From positions 1 through 59,240 of the forward strand of contig UQUS01000009.1 in the NCBI GenBank assembly GCA_900544335.1: a DNA stretch of 59,240 bases, written 5' to 3'. A program made the translations under genes and the position numbers. Positions 24,666 through 32,969 of the stretch are shown here, one piece after another. This DNA is from an uncultured Sutterella sp. (GTDB taxonomy: Bacteria; Pseudomonadota; Gammaproteobacteria; Burkholderiales; Burkholderiaceae_F). Positions within the stretch are counted from its first letter, which is position 1, and the number at the start of each line of letters is the position of its first letter. Under the pieces are notes generated by a model. It had not been told where the DNA came from. It saw nothing but the letters and a program-made list of their open reading frames with translations, and searched no databases.

Positions 24666-26321
24666 ATGACCGACGGCAATTCGCAAGCACGCGTATGGAA
24701 CAGCAGAAGACGAGAAAAGAGGCGTCGTCTCAGCAATCTGACACGAAACGGCAAGGTAATCAGCACAAACGAAATCGTTCGTGCGCTCGAAACAGTCATC
24801 ATGCCCGGCGACAAGGTTGTCATTGAGGGCAACAATCAAAAACAAGCAGACTTTCTCGCGCGTTCTCTGTGTGAGGTCAATCCCGACCGCCTACATGACT
24901 TGCACATGATTATCCCGAGCATCAGTTTGTCAGAACATTTGGATATCTTTGAAAAAGGAATTGCAAGGAAACTTGACTTTTCTTATTCCGGAACCCAAAG
25001 CTTGCGCATCTCGCAACTCTTGGAAGACGACATTCTTGAAATCGGCTCGGTCCACACCTATATCGAGCTATACGCACGCCTTTACGTTGATCTCACTCCC
25101 GATGTTGTTCTAGTAGCCGGCTACAAAGCAGACCGCAACGGCAACCTGTACACAGGGCCTAGCACAGAAGACACCCCAGCCCTTGTCGAAGCCGCTGCCT
25201 TCCATGACGGCATCGTCATTGCTCAGGTCAATGAAATCGTAGAAGACCCTGGCGACCTGCCTCGAGTGGACATCCCTGGATCTTGGATTGACGTAGTTGT
25301 GGCCTCAGATAAGCCGTTTTTTATTGAGCCTCTCTTTACCCGTGACCCGAGACAGATTAAAGATCAGCACATCCTTATGGCCATGATGGCCATTAAGGGT
25401 ATCTACGCCCGCCATTCAGTACAAACGCTCAATCACGGAATCGGATTTAACACAGCAGCCATTGAATTGCTTCTGCCGACCTTTGGCCAATCGCTCGGTT
25501 TAAAAGGAAAAATTTGCCGTAATTGGTGTTTAAATCCTCATCCGACATTGATTCCTGCCATTGAATCCGGATGGATTCAAAGCATCCACTGCTTCGGTGG
25601 AGAACTCGGCATGGAAGAGTACATCGCCGCCCGACCCGATGTTTTTTTCACCGGTCCGGACGGATCGATGCGTAGCAACCGAGCTTTCTGCCAGATGGCA
25701 GGGCAATACGCCGTCGATATGTTTATCGGCTCGACCCTTCAAATTGACTCTCTAGGGAACTCTTCGACCGTTACACGCGGTCGACTTTCCGGCTTCGGTG
25801 GTGCCCCGAATATGGGACATGACCCTCATGGGCGACGCCATGCCACACAAGCTTGGCTTGACATGATTCGTGAGCCGAATCCTGTTGCACGCGGACATAA
25901 ACTCGTTGTTCAAATGGTTGAAACCTATCAGGCCAAAGGCAAACCTACTTTTGTGGAAAACCTTGAAGCCGTAGATGTTGCCAAACAGGCACACATGCCT
26001 CTTGCTCCCGTCATGATTTACGGCGACGATGTTACACATATCGTAACGGAAGAAGGCATTGCCTATCTGTATTTGGCTGAAACAGAAAACGAACGTCGAC
26101 AGATGATTGCCGCCATTGCCGGCGTCTCGCCCTTAGGAATCAAAGCAGATTTAAAGGCCGTCAAACATCTTCGCCAATCTGGAAAAGTTGTATTTCCTGA
26201 GGACTTGTCCATTCGCCGTACTGAGGCAACCCGCTCTCTTTTAGCGGCAAAAAGTATCGCAGATCTCGTCGAGTGGTCGGGCGAGTTATACAACCCACCT
26301 GCCAAATTCCGGAGTTGGTAA
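24666..26321 (+). CDS. mdcA: Malonate decarboxylase alpha subunit (acetyl-ACP:malonate ACP transferase)
   Basis: 551 residues, the usual length. It exchanges the acetyl group on the carrier protein for malonate, freeing acetate and giving malonyl-ACP. Family segments include NGKVISTNEIVRALETVIMP, VVIEGNNQKQADFLA, SGTQSLRISQLLED, and the C-terminal VTHIVTEEGIAYLYLAE. GGAG lies 8 bases upstream of the ATG. It heads the mdcABCDE operon; its TAA overlaps the mdcB ATG by one base (TAATG). Confidence 0.95.
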   Translation: MTDGNSQARVWNSRRREKRRRLSNLTRNGKVISTNEIVRALETVIMPGDKVVIEGNNQKQADFLARSLCEVNPDRLHDLHMIIPSISLSEHLDIFEKGIARKLDFSYSGTQSLRISQLLEDDILEIGSVHTYIELYARLYVDLTPDVVLVAGYKADRNGNLYTGPSTEDTPALVEAAAFHDGIVIAQVNEIVEDPGDLPRVDIPGSWIDVVVASDKPFFIEPLFTRDPRQIKDQHILMAMMAIKGIYARHSVQTLNHGIGFNTAAIELLLPTFGQSLGLKGKICRNWCLNPHPTLIPAIESGWIQSIHCFGGELGMEEYIAARPDVFFTGPDGSMRSNRAFCQMAGQYAVDMFIGSTLQIDSLGNSSTVTRGRLSGFGGAPNMGHDPHGRRHATQAWLDMIREPNPVARGHKLVVQMVETYQAKGKPTFVENLEAVDVAKQAHMPLAPVMIYGDDVTHIVTEEGIAYLYLAETENERRQMIAAIAGVSPLGIKADLKAVKHLRQSGKVVFPEDLSIRRTEATRSLLAAKSIADLVEWSGELYNPPAKFRSW

Positions 26322-27172
26322 TGATTGAGCACAAGACCGACCCGTGCTATGCACTTGCCGTCCTTGCATCGTCCTGTCTGATTGAAGAAGTAAATCTGAC
26401 GCCGAAGCCAGGCCTTGTCGATCGTCGCGGATGTGGTTCTCACACTGATCTTTCTGTTGATTTAATGGAAAAATCAGCCCGCGCACTAGAAAGTTCATTT
26501 GAAGAGATAGCTCGAGAAAGCTGGGGAAAACCGATTGATTTGTATCTTCGTGAAGCAGTCGGCGCCATTGGTCGTGAAGGCGAAAAACGCATGCTCCGCA
26601 CAACAGGGGGAGTCAACACACACCGCGGAGCTCTGTGGGTATTGGGTCTCCTTGTAAGTACTGTTGCATCAGGCAAATGCACTGATTCTATTTGCGACAC
26701 TCTGCAGAAGGCAGCCGAGCTATCCCGCCTGCCCGACAGAGCCGCCGACAAAGAGACAAAAGGCGCCGAATCTCACGGACTGCGTGTAAAGCGCCTGTTC
26801 AAAATGCCTGGGGCACGCGAAGAAGCACAAAACGGATTCCCGCATATCGCCAAAAAGGCACTCCCAAGCCTGTATGAAAGTCGCAAACGCGGCATCTCGG
26901 AAACGCATGCCCGGCTAAACGCCCTTTTAGCCATTATGACAACTCTTTCCGATACCTGTGTGTTAACCCGCTCTGGGCCGGACGGGCTGGCTCGCATGCA
27001 CGAACTCGCAAACCAAACGCTCTACTCAGGCGGGATGGGAACTGCAAACGGCGAAAAGAAATTTTATCAACTTGATTCTGCCATGCGAGAGATGAATGCC
27101 TCTCCCGGCGGGGCTGCCGACCTTTTGGCAGGAACACTTTTTTTAGACCAACTGCCCGGCTTGAGTCTTTGA
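26321..27172 (+). CDS. mdcB: Triphosphoribosyl-dephospho-CoA synthase MdcB
   Basis: 283 residues from the ATG at 26321, which overlaps the mdcA stop. It makes the precursor of the prosthetic group from ATP and dephospho-CoA, which MdcG then attaches. CitG/MdcB family motifs are LIEEVNLTPKPGLVDRRGCG at about 20-39, MLRTTGGVNTHRGALW and NALLAIMTTLSDTCVLTRSG. The C-terminal GGAADLLAGTLFLDQL also fits. Translational coupling to mdcA is likely. Confidence 0.95.
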   Translation: MIEHKTDPCYALAVLASSCLIEEVNLTPKPGLVDRRGCGSHTDLSVDLMEKSARALESSFEEIARESWGKPIDLYLREAVGAIGREGEKRMLRTTGGVNTHRGALWVLGLLVSTVASGKCTDSICDTLQKAAELSRLPDRAADKETKGAESHGLRVKRLFKMPGAREEAQNGFPHIAKKALPSLYESRKRGISETHARLNALLAIMTTLSDTCVLTRSGPDGLARMHELANQTLYSGGMGTANGEKKFYQLDSAMREMNASPGGAADLLAGTLFLDQLPGLSL

Positions 27173-27190
27173 AAGATCAGGAGATACACC

Positions 27191-27499
27191 ATGGAAGAAC
27201 TAAAACTATCCTACAAAGCCGAAAAACCGGCTGAAAAAAACATACAGATACAAGTCGGCGTTGTCAGCTCCGGCGATTTAGAAGTTCTATTTCAATCAGA
27301 AGTCGGAGACACATCTTTCAGTGTGCAAATTACCTCTTCCTCCGATAACAGCGAACAACGGTGGCGCAATCTATTTAATCGACTTGTTGCAACTGAAAAG
27401 TTTCCCGCTGGAGCCATGTTAATTCACGATTTTTCTGCAACTCCTGGCGTTGCGAGACTAAGGATTGAACAAGCGTTGGAAGGAGTTCGTTATGCATAA
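27191..27499 (+). CDS. mdcC: Malonate decarboxylase acyl carrier protein (delta subunit)
   Basis: 102 residues, full length. The dephospho-CoA-derived arm is carried on a serine in VGVVSSGDLEVLF. By comparison with known MdcC proteins the attachment residue should be Ser27, in SGDLEVL. The C-terminus PGVARLRIEQALEG is conserved. A clear AGGAGA precedes the ATG. The last 8 bases overlap mdcD. Confidence 0.93.
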   Translation: MEELKLSYKAEKPAEKNIQIQVGVVSSGDLEVLFQSEVGDTSFSVQITSSSDNSEQRWRNLFNRLVATEKFPAGAMLIHDFSATPGVARLRIEQALEGVRYA

Positions 27500-28325
27500 T
27501 CGTCAAAGCTTTATCGAGATGTCTGCTCGGGAGCGCGCCCGTGTGCTTCTCGATAAAGGAACGTATAGAGAACTTCTCGGCCCATTTGACAAGGTCATGT
27601 CCCCATGGCTCAAACCCCAGGGAATTGTTCCACAAGCGGACGATGGCATGGTCGTTGCGCGAGGGCTGATTGATTCTGTGCCAAGTGTAGTCATAGCCAT
27701 TGAAGGAGCGTTCCAAGGTGGCAGTATGGGTGAGGTCTCCGGCGCCAAAATGGCTACCGCGCTTGATCTTGCTGCTGATGATTGTGAGAAAAATCATCCT
27801 GTGCAAGCCATTTTGTGTCTTGAAACCGGAGGAGTCCGTCTTCAAGAAGCCAATCTTGGACTCGCCGCCATTTCGGACATCCATGCTGCGATTGTGAGAC
27901 TTCGTCGCTACACACCAGTTATCGGCATTATTGCCGGAACAGTCGGTTGCTTCGGAGGGATGTCTATTGCTGCAGGATTGTGTAGCTATCTGATTGTTAC
28001 AAAGGAAGCTCGCCTCGGGCTTAACGGTCCCCAAGTCATTGAGCAGGAGGCCGGTATTGCTGAGTATGACTCACGTAATAAACCTTTTATTTGGGAAATG
28101 ACAGGAGGTGCAATTCGGGCAAAAACCGGACTTGCCGATGCTCTCTGTGAAGATGACGCACCTGCCATTCGGGATGCAGTATGTCACTTCGCCAAACAAG
28201 GGATTCCTAACTCACTGCGTTCCGAGCGGTATGAGGAATTCTTAAACCGTGTGTTGTCCTTTGATACGAACAAACAGGCTGATTCGACACAAATACTTCA
28301 ATTCTTCGGCAAGGGAGAAAACTAA
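27492..28325 (+). CDS. mdcD: Malonate decarboxylase beta subunit
   Basis: 277 residues from the ATG at 27492, preceded by GGAAGGAG. With MdcE it forms the carboxyl-transferase-fold decarboxylase that converts malonyl-ACP to acetyl-ACP and CO2. Crotonase/ACCase-type segments are SARERARVLLDKGTYREL, QGGSMGEVSGAKMATAL and TVGCFGGMSIAAGLCSYL. The late part GLNGPQVIEQEAGIAEYDS is typical of MdcD. It ends 2 bases before mdcE. Confidence 0.95.
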   Translation: MHNRQSFIEMSARERARVLLDKGTYRELLGPFDKVMSPWLKPQGIVPQADDGMVVARGLIDSVPSVVIAIEGAFQGGSMGEVSGAKMATALDLAADDCEKNHPVQAILCLETGGVRLQEANLGLAAISDIHAAIVRLRRYTPVIGIIAGTVGCFGGMSIAAGLCSYLIVTKEARLGLNGPQVIEQEAGIAEYDSRNKPFIWEMTGGAIRAKTGLADALCEDDAPAIRDAVCHFAKQGIPNSLRSERYEEFLNRVLSFDTNKQADSTQILQFFGKGEN

Positions 28326-28327
28326 AA

Positions 28328-29122
28328 ATGGAAAAGATGAAAAGCCGCGGTGATTTGTGGCTCACTCTCTTAACCGACGGCACACCCGTATCTTACAAAA
28401 CGGCACCGAGTGTTAAAGCCGTTCATTTTGGCGGTGCAGTTTACCTTGCTGTTGTTCCTGATTCAAACAATCGATATCCGCGAGCACGTCACGGAGAGGT
28501 CGGTCTCATTGAAGGTTGGACACTTGCCAAGGTCATCCATTCGATTATTGACCAGGACCGCCTTAGCGATGAAAAAACGCCGATTGTCGCTATCGTAGAT
28601 GTCACCAGTCAGGCTTATGGGCGACGAGAGGAAGCCTTTGGCATTCACCAGGCACTAGCCGGAGCCGTAGCTGCCTATGCTCAGGCACGCATGGCTGGTC
28701 ATCCTGTCATTGCATTGATTGTCGGAAAAGCAATGTCCGGAGCTTTCCTTGCACACGGCTATCAGGCAAATGAATTGATTGCTTTTGATGATCAGGCCGT
28801 CCTCATTCACGCCATGGGGAAAGAATCTGCGGCTCGTATCACATTGCGGTCGGTAGAAGACCTCGATTGCTTTGCGGCCACCGTTCCTCCGATGGCCTAT
28901 GACATCAAACATTACGCAACCCTAGGTCTTTTAAGTGCCCTATTGCATATTGAAAATCCAGATGCACCCAATGAGGATGATGTTGTTCTTGTCAGAACAG
29001 CAATAAGCGGGGCAATCGAAAAAGCAAAACGGGATGGGGTTCGCCTAGACAACCGGCTCGGTTCAGAAAATCGATCCGCAACCGTTGAAGTCAGAAATCG
29101 CATGAAAGCAGTATGGAAGTAA
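28328..29122 (+). CDS. mdcE: Malonate decarboxylase gamma subunit
   Basis: 264 residues. Partner of MdcD in the decarboxylase heterodimer. The family is recognised by TPIVAIVDVTSQAYGRREE, GIHQALAGAVAAYAQARMAG, HPVIALIVGKAMSGAFLAHG and LIHAMGKESAARIT. It has a GGGAG ribosome site within the mdcD end. It is followed after 38 bases by the DcuC-family gene with its own strong ribosome site. Confidence 0.95.
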   Translation: MEKMKSRGDLWLTLLTDGTPVSYKTAPSVKAVHFGGAVYLAVVPDSNNRYPRARHGEVGLIEGWTLAKVIHSIIDQDRLSDEKTPIVAIVDVTSQAYGRREEAFGIHQALAGAVAAYAQARMAGHPVIALIVGKAMSGAFLAHGYQANELIAFDDQAVLIHAMGKESAARITLRSVEDLDCFAATVPPMAYDIKHYATLGLLSALLHIENPDAPNEDDVVLVRTAISGAIEKAKRDGVRLDNRLGSENRSATVEVRNRMKAVWK

Positions 29123-29160
29123 CACTACAAAATTAATCCATTCAAACAAGGAGAAATCCA

Positions 29161-30432
29161 ATGACAATGCTAATAGCGACGGTCATTATCGTGGCCATGG
29201 TTTACGGGCTTATAAAAAAATATGAAACTCGAATGGTTCTCATTGCTGGGGGCTTGGCCTTGGCCTGTTTGGCAGGCGACCCGATGGCGGCATTAAAGTC
29301 CTTCTCTGCCTCAATGAAGCAAGCCAAGGTGTTTGAAGTAATCGTGGCATGTATGGGCTTTGCCGCTGTCATAAAACTCACCGGTTGCCATACACATTTG
29401 ATTGCCATTTTTGTCAAACTCTTAAAACGTGCTGGCCCATTTCTAATTCTTGGTGCCGCTCTTGCAACAATGGTTGTCAACAGTGCCATTCCGAGTGCTG
29501 CCGGGACGTCCGCTGCAGTTGGAACGATTCTGATTCCTCTCCTTATTGCCGCAAAAGTTCCTGCTCCGATTGCAGCCGCAACCATTATGGCCGGCTTGTA
29601 CGGCGGTAATCTGAACCCCGGTCATGTTCATCCGACAATTGTTGCCGACCTTGCCGGTCGTCCCTCCATCGAATTCGTAACCATGGTCGGCGTCCCGCTC
29701 ATCGGGTCGGTTATCTGCTCCTCCCTTGTTCTGATCGTTCTTGCCTACTACATGCGCAAAAAAGGAATCGGGATGGAGACGGAATTGGACGAAGGAGCCG
29801 GTGAATTTCCCAAAGATTTCAAACCAAATCTCTTCCTTGCCATAATCCCCTTGTTACCTCTCATCATTCTTCTTTTAGGCAACCTGGCTGGAATTAAGCC
29901 TCTGAAAATGCCGGTTTCTCATGCAATGATTATCGGTGCCGTTATTGCCATGATTGCGACACGTACGAGTCCGCAAAGCATCACTAAATCCTTCTTCAAG
30001 GGAATGGGAGATTCGTTCGGTGCTATTTTCGGCATTATCGTTGCCGCAAATATCTTCGTAGCCGGCATGAAATCCTGTGGCATCATTAGTGCTCTTATTG
30101 ACGTCATGACACATTCGCCCACGATTGCCAAAGGCGCATCAATTATCGGGCCGTTTGCTATTGCGGTCTTAAGCGGATCGGGGGAAGCTGCTTCGATTGC
30201 GTTTAATAATGCTGTCAGCGCACACGCTCCGCAATTCGGTCTTGACATCATGAACATGGGAGCGATGACCGTTTTATCCGGCGGCATCGGTCGGTCCGTA
30301 TCCCCGGTTGCCGGCGCCATGATTATCTGTGCCGGCCTTGCCAAGGTTTCTCCGATTACTGTGACTCGCTGGATTGCTCTGCCAATGCTCGTCGCCTTGT
30401 GCTTCGTGACCCTAACTCTTTATGTTCTGTAA
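29161..30432 (+). CDS. DcuC-family anion carrier in the malonate operon
   Basis: 423 residues with about 12 membrane segments. It belongs to the DcuC group of anaerobic C4-dicarboxylate carriers, judged from AVIKLTGCHTHLIAIFVKLL, the NSAIPSAAGTSAAVG re-entrant loop and its C-terminal echo LSGSGEAASIAFNNAVSAH. Its ribosome site (AAGGAG) is 7 bases before the ATG. It lies 38 bases after mdcE and 22 before the peptidase, with no terminator on either side, so it belongs to the operon. The usual malonate carriers (MdcF, MadLM/MdcLM) are absent here, so this is the best candidate for malonate uptake, possibly in exchange for acetate. That role is inferred. Confidence 0.85.
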   Translation: MTMLIATVIIVAMVYGLIKKYETRMVLIAGGLALACLAGDPMAALKSFSASMKQAKVFEVIVACMGFAAVIKLTGCHTHLIAIFVKLLKRAGPFLILGAALATMVVNSAIPSAAGTSAAVGTILIPLLIAAKVPAPIAAATIMAGLYGGNLNPGHVHPTIVADLAGRPSIEFVTMVGVPLIGSVICSSLVLIVLAYYMRKKGIGMETELDEGAGEFPKDFKPNLFLAIIPLLPLIILLLGNLAGIKPLKMPVSHAMIIGAVIAMIATRTSPQSITKSFFKGMGDSFGAIFGIIVAANIFVAGMKSCGIISALIDVMTHSPTIAKGASIIGPFAIAVLSGSGEAASIAFNNAVSAHAPQFGLDIMNMGAMTVLSGGIGRSVSPVAGAMIICAGLAKVSPITVTRWIALPMLVALCFVTLTLYVL

Positions 30433-30454
30433 GAGCATGAAAACGGAGCCGGAT

Positions 30455-31582
30455 ATGATTAATCAAAGCATGCTTGATGAATTCCTGGAACTTGTACAGA
30501 TTCCCGTACATTCCAAAGATGAACGGCGTATCTGTGATGTCCTGAAAGAGAAACTGAGCACACTAGGACTCGATGTTCATGAAGATGCGCCAGTCCCAGA
30601 TATCGGCGGTAACACCGGAAACGTTATTGCTCGTCTCAAGGGTGACCCGAAAGTTCCTGCTGTTCTTCTCTCCGCTCACATGGATCGCGTAGGAAATCCA
30701 GGGAAAATTAATCCCGTTGTCGACGAAAAGGGAAAGTTAATTCGCAGCGACGGAACTTCGATTCTTGCAGCTGATGATGTTTCGGGTCTTTGTGCTATCT
30801 TAGATGCCCTTCGTCGCATTATTCGTGACAAAACACCCCACGGAGATATTGAAATTGCCTTTTCCACCTGCGAAGAAATCGGCGTTCAAGGCTCAAAACA
30901 CTTTAACTTCTCCGAATTCAAGGCCAAGCAAGCCTATGTCGTTGACTGTCCGGGACGTATCGGAAAAATCGTCAATCAGGCACCGGCCAAGTACAAAATT
31001 ACGGCAACCGTAAAAGGCATTAAAGCACACGCCGGAAACGAACCGGAAAAGGGGCTGAATGCTATCAAAGTTGCTGCCTGCGCCTTGGCTGAAATACCAG
31101 AAGGACGGATTTCTCCAGCTGTTACATCCAACTTCGGCACAATTCAAGGCGGAAACGGAACCAACGTTGTCTGCGACAAATGTGTGATTACCGGCGAAGC
31201 GCGTGGAACAGATGAAGCCGCCCTGGAAGAATACCTGCGCCAGGTCAAAGAAGTTTTTGCTAGGACGGCAACTCACTTTAATACAGAGATTGATGTCAAT
31301 ATCAAGTTGCTTTACCACACGTTTTACGTCGACCCATCTGACAATGTTATACAAACACTTCTGAACGCCTTCAAAACCGAGGGGATTGATGGGTTCTGTC
31401 AGAAAGGGGGCGGTGGAAGCGACGGCAATCATTTCAACTGGAACGGCATTAAATCTGTCGTTATGGGGCTCGGGTACTCAAAAAATCACACAAATTCCGA
31501 ACAGATTTACTACGAAGACATGATGAAGTGCGGCAAGGTTCTGCAGGATTTGGTTCACCAAATCTACACGCAAAACACATAA
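30455..31582 (+). CDS. M20-family metallopeptidase (PepT-like)
   Basis: 375 residues from the ATG at 30455, with GGAG 6 bases upstream. The zinc-site pattern is complete: HMDRV (SAHMDRVGN, about 82), Asp in LAADDVSGL, the catalytic pair in STCEEIGVQGS, Asp in VDCPG, and the last His in KNHTNSEQIY. The dimerisation domain lies between about 185 and 290. It is closest in kind to tripeptidase-T-like or M20/M42 cytoplasmic enzymes. It is the last gene before the operon terminator, an unexpected partner for malonate decarboxylase. The substrate is unknown. Confidence 0.85.
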   Translation: MINQSMLDEFLELVQIPVHSKDERRICDVLKEKLSTLGLDVHEDAPVPDIGGNTGNVIARLKGDPKVPAVLLSAHMDRVGNPGKINPVVDEKGKLIRSDGTSILAADDVSGLCAILDALRRIIRDKTPHGDIEIAFSTCEEIGVQGSKHFNFSEFKAKQAYVVDCPGRIGKIVNQAPAKYKITATVKGIKAHAGNEPEKGLNAIKVAACALAEIPEGRISPAVTSNFGTIQGGNGTNVVCDKCVITGEARGTDEAALEEYLRQVKEVFARTATHFNTEIDVNIKLLYHTFYVDPSDNVIQTLLNAFKTEGIDGFCQKGGGGSDGNHFNWNGIKSVVMGLGYSKNHTNSEQIYYEDMMKCGKVLQDLVHQIYTQNT

Positions 31583-31617
31583 AACATTCCGTTCCCCCTC
31601 CCTGATGAAAATCAGGT

Positions 31618-31659
31618 CATCCGGGTCTCCTTTGCAATAGGGAGAACCGGATGTTTTTT
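31618..31659 (+). terminator. Terminator of the mdcABCDE-dcuC-peptidase operon
   Basis: 13-bp stem with one mismatch (31618-31630 with 31641-31653), followed by TTTTTT. It lies 36 bases after the peptidase stop. The remaining 136 bases to the asparaginase start must hold its promoter; I see no convincing -35/-10. Confidence 0.85.
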
Positions 31660-31795
31660 ACGCCGAAAGCATCTGAAACTGTTAGCCGATAGGAAACATT
31701 TACTCCTCTCGAGCTAATGGAATTCATATGGGTGACAGTGCCACACTTTGACGAGTAGGTTTCCCTTATTCCCCTCTTCATTTTAAGGAGTTTTT

Positions 31796-32899
31796 ATGAA
31801 GCCCTCGCTCTTAGTAGCCTCTCTTTGTGTACTTCTAGCTTTCTCCTGCCCCGTGCCAACTTATGCAGCACCAGCAACAACACAGCAGGAAGTCCAAACA
31901 ACGCTTCCACGAGTGGCTATCCTTGCTACCGGAGGAACTATTGCCAGCCGCGGCTCCAATTCGCTTTCGCTGACAGACTATGGCGTCGGCTCGGGACACA
32001 AGCCTGTCGGCATCGAAGTTCTTGTCGATGCCGTTCCGGAAATCAAAAACTTTGCTCAAATATCCGGAGAGCAAGTTTTTAATGTCGGAAGTTCGAAGTT
32101 ATCCATTCAGAACTGGTTGACCCTTGCCAATCGAATTAATGAATTGCTTGCGAAAGGAACTGTCGACGGCATCGTTGTGACGCACGGCACGGACACTTTG
32201 GAAGAGACTGCCTACTTTCTTAATCTTGTTGTAAAGTCAGACAAACCGGTTGTCTTGGTCGGTTCCATGAGGCCGGCAACGGGCCTTTCCGCCGATGGCC
32301 CCCTTAACCTCGTCAATGCCGTTGCACTGGCTTCCAGCAAAGAAGCTTTCGGCAAAGGGGTTATGGTAGTGATGAACGACCAGATTTCATCTGCCTTCGG
32401 TGTCACAAAACGCAATTCGACGAATGTTGCGACGTTCCGCTGTCCGGACACTGGTTTTTTGGGATTCATGCAAAACAACAAACCCTACTTTATAAACACA
32501 ATCACGAAACGACACACAACACAAAGTGAATTTAGTATTAAAAATCTTAAGACTTTACCCCGAGTTGACGTCCACTACACAACACTTGGTGAAGACGGGA
32601 AAATTGTCGATGCTATGGTAAAACTCGGCGCAAAAGGTATTATCAATGCCGGACTCGGTCATGCCAACGTTCCTAATGACGTTATGAAAAGCCTTGTTAA
32701 CGCACAAAAAACCGGAACTGTTGTTGTCGTCGGGTCTCGCGTCGGAACCGGACTGATTACACCCCTCAATAAATTCAGCAAAGAAGGATTCGTCAGCGCC
32801 ATGATGCACAATCCCCAAAAAGCCCGGATTCTTCTCATGCTTGCCCTGACAAAAACAACAAATCAGTCTGAAATTCAGCGTATCTTCAACGAGTACTGA
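31796..32899 (+). CDS. ansB: Periplasmic type II L-asparaginase
   Basis: 367 residues. A signal peptide of about 24 residues (ending PTYA, followed by APATT) sends it to the periplasm. It hydrolyses asparagine to aspartate and ammonia. Both threonine motifs are present: LATGGTIAS with nucleophile Thr48 and VTHGTDTLEETAY with Thr132-Asp133. The ribosome site AAGGAG is 7 bases before the ATG. In anaerobes the enzyme feeds aspartate and fumarate pathways; the type II group is usually FNR/CRP-controlled, but I see no clear site here. Confidence 0.95.
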   Translation: MKPSLLVASLCVLLAFSCPVPTYAAPATTQQEVQTTLPRVAILATGGTIASRGSNSLSLTDYGVGSGHKPVGIEVLVDAVPEIKNFAQISGEQVFNVGSSKLSIQNWLTLANRINELLAKGTVDGIVVTHGTDTLEETAYFLNLVVKSDKPVVLVGSMRPATGLSADGPLNLVNAVALASSKEAFGKGVMVVMNDQISSAFGVTKRNSTNVATFRCPDTGFLGFMQNNKPYFINTITKRHTTQSEFSIKNLKTLPRVDVHYTTLGEDGKIVDAMVKLGAKGIINAGLGHANVPNDVMKSLVNAQKTGTVVVVGSRVGTGLITPLNKFSKEGFVSAMMHNPQKARILLMLALTKTTNQSEIQRIFNEY

Positions 32900-32969
32900 T
32901 TACAAACTGGTTTTCTTCATAATTACGAACAAAACAAAGAAAAATATTTGATTTTCAAAAGAACTCATT

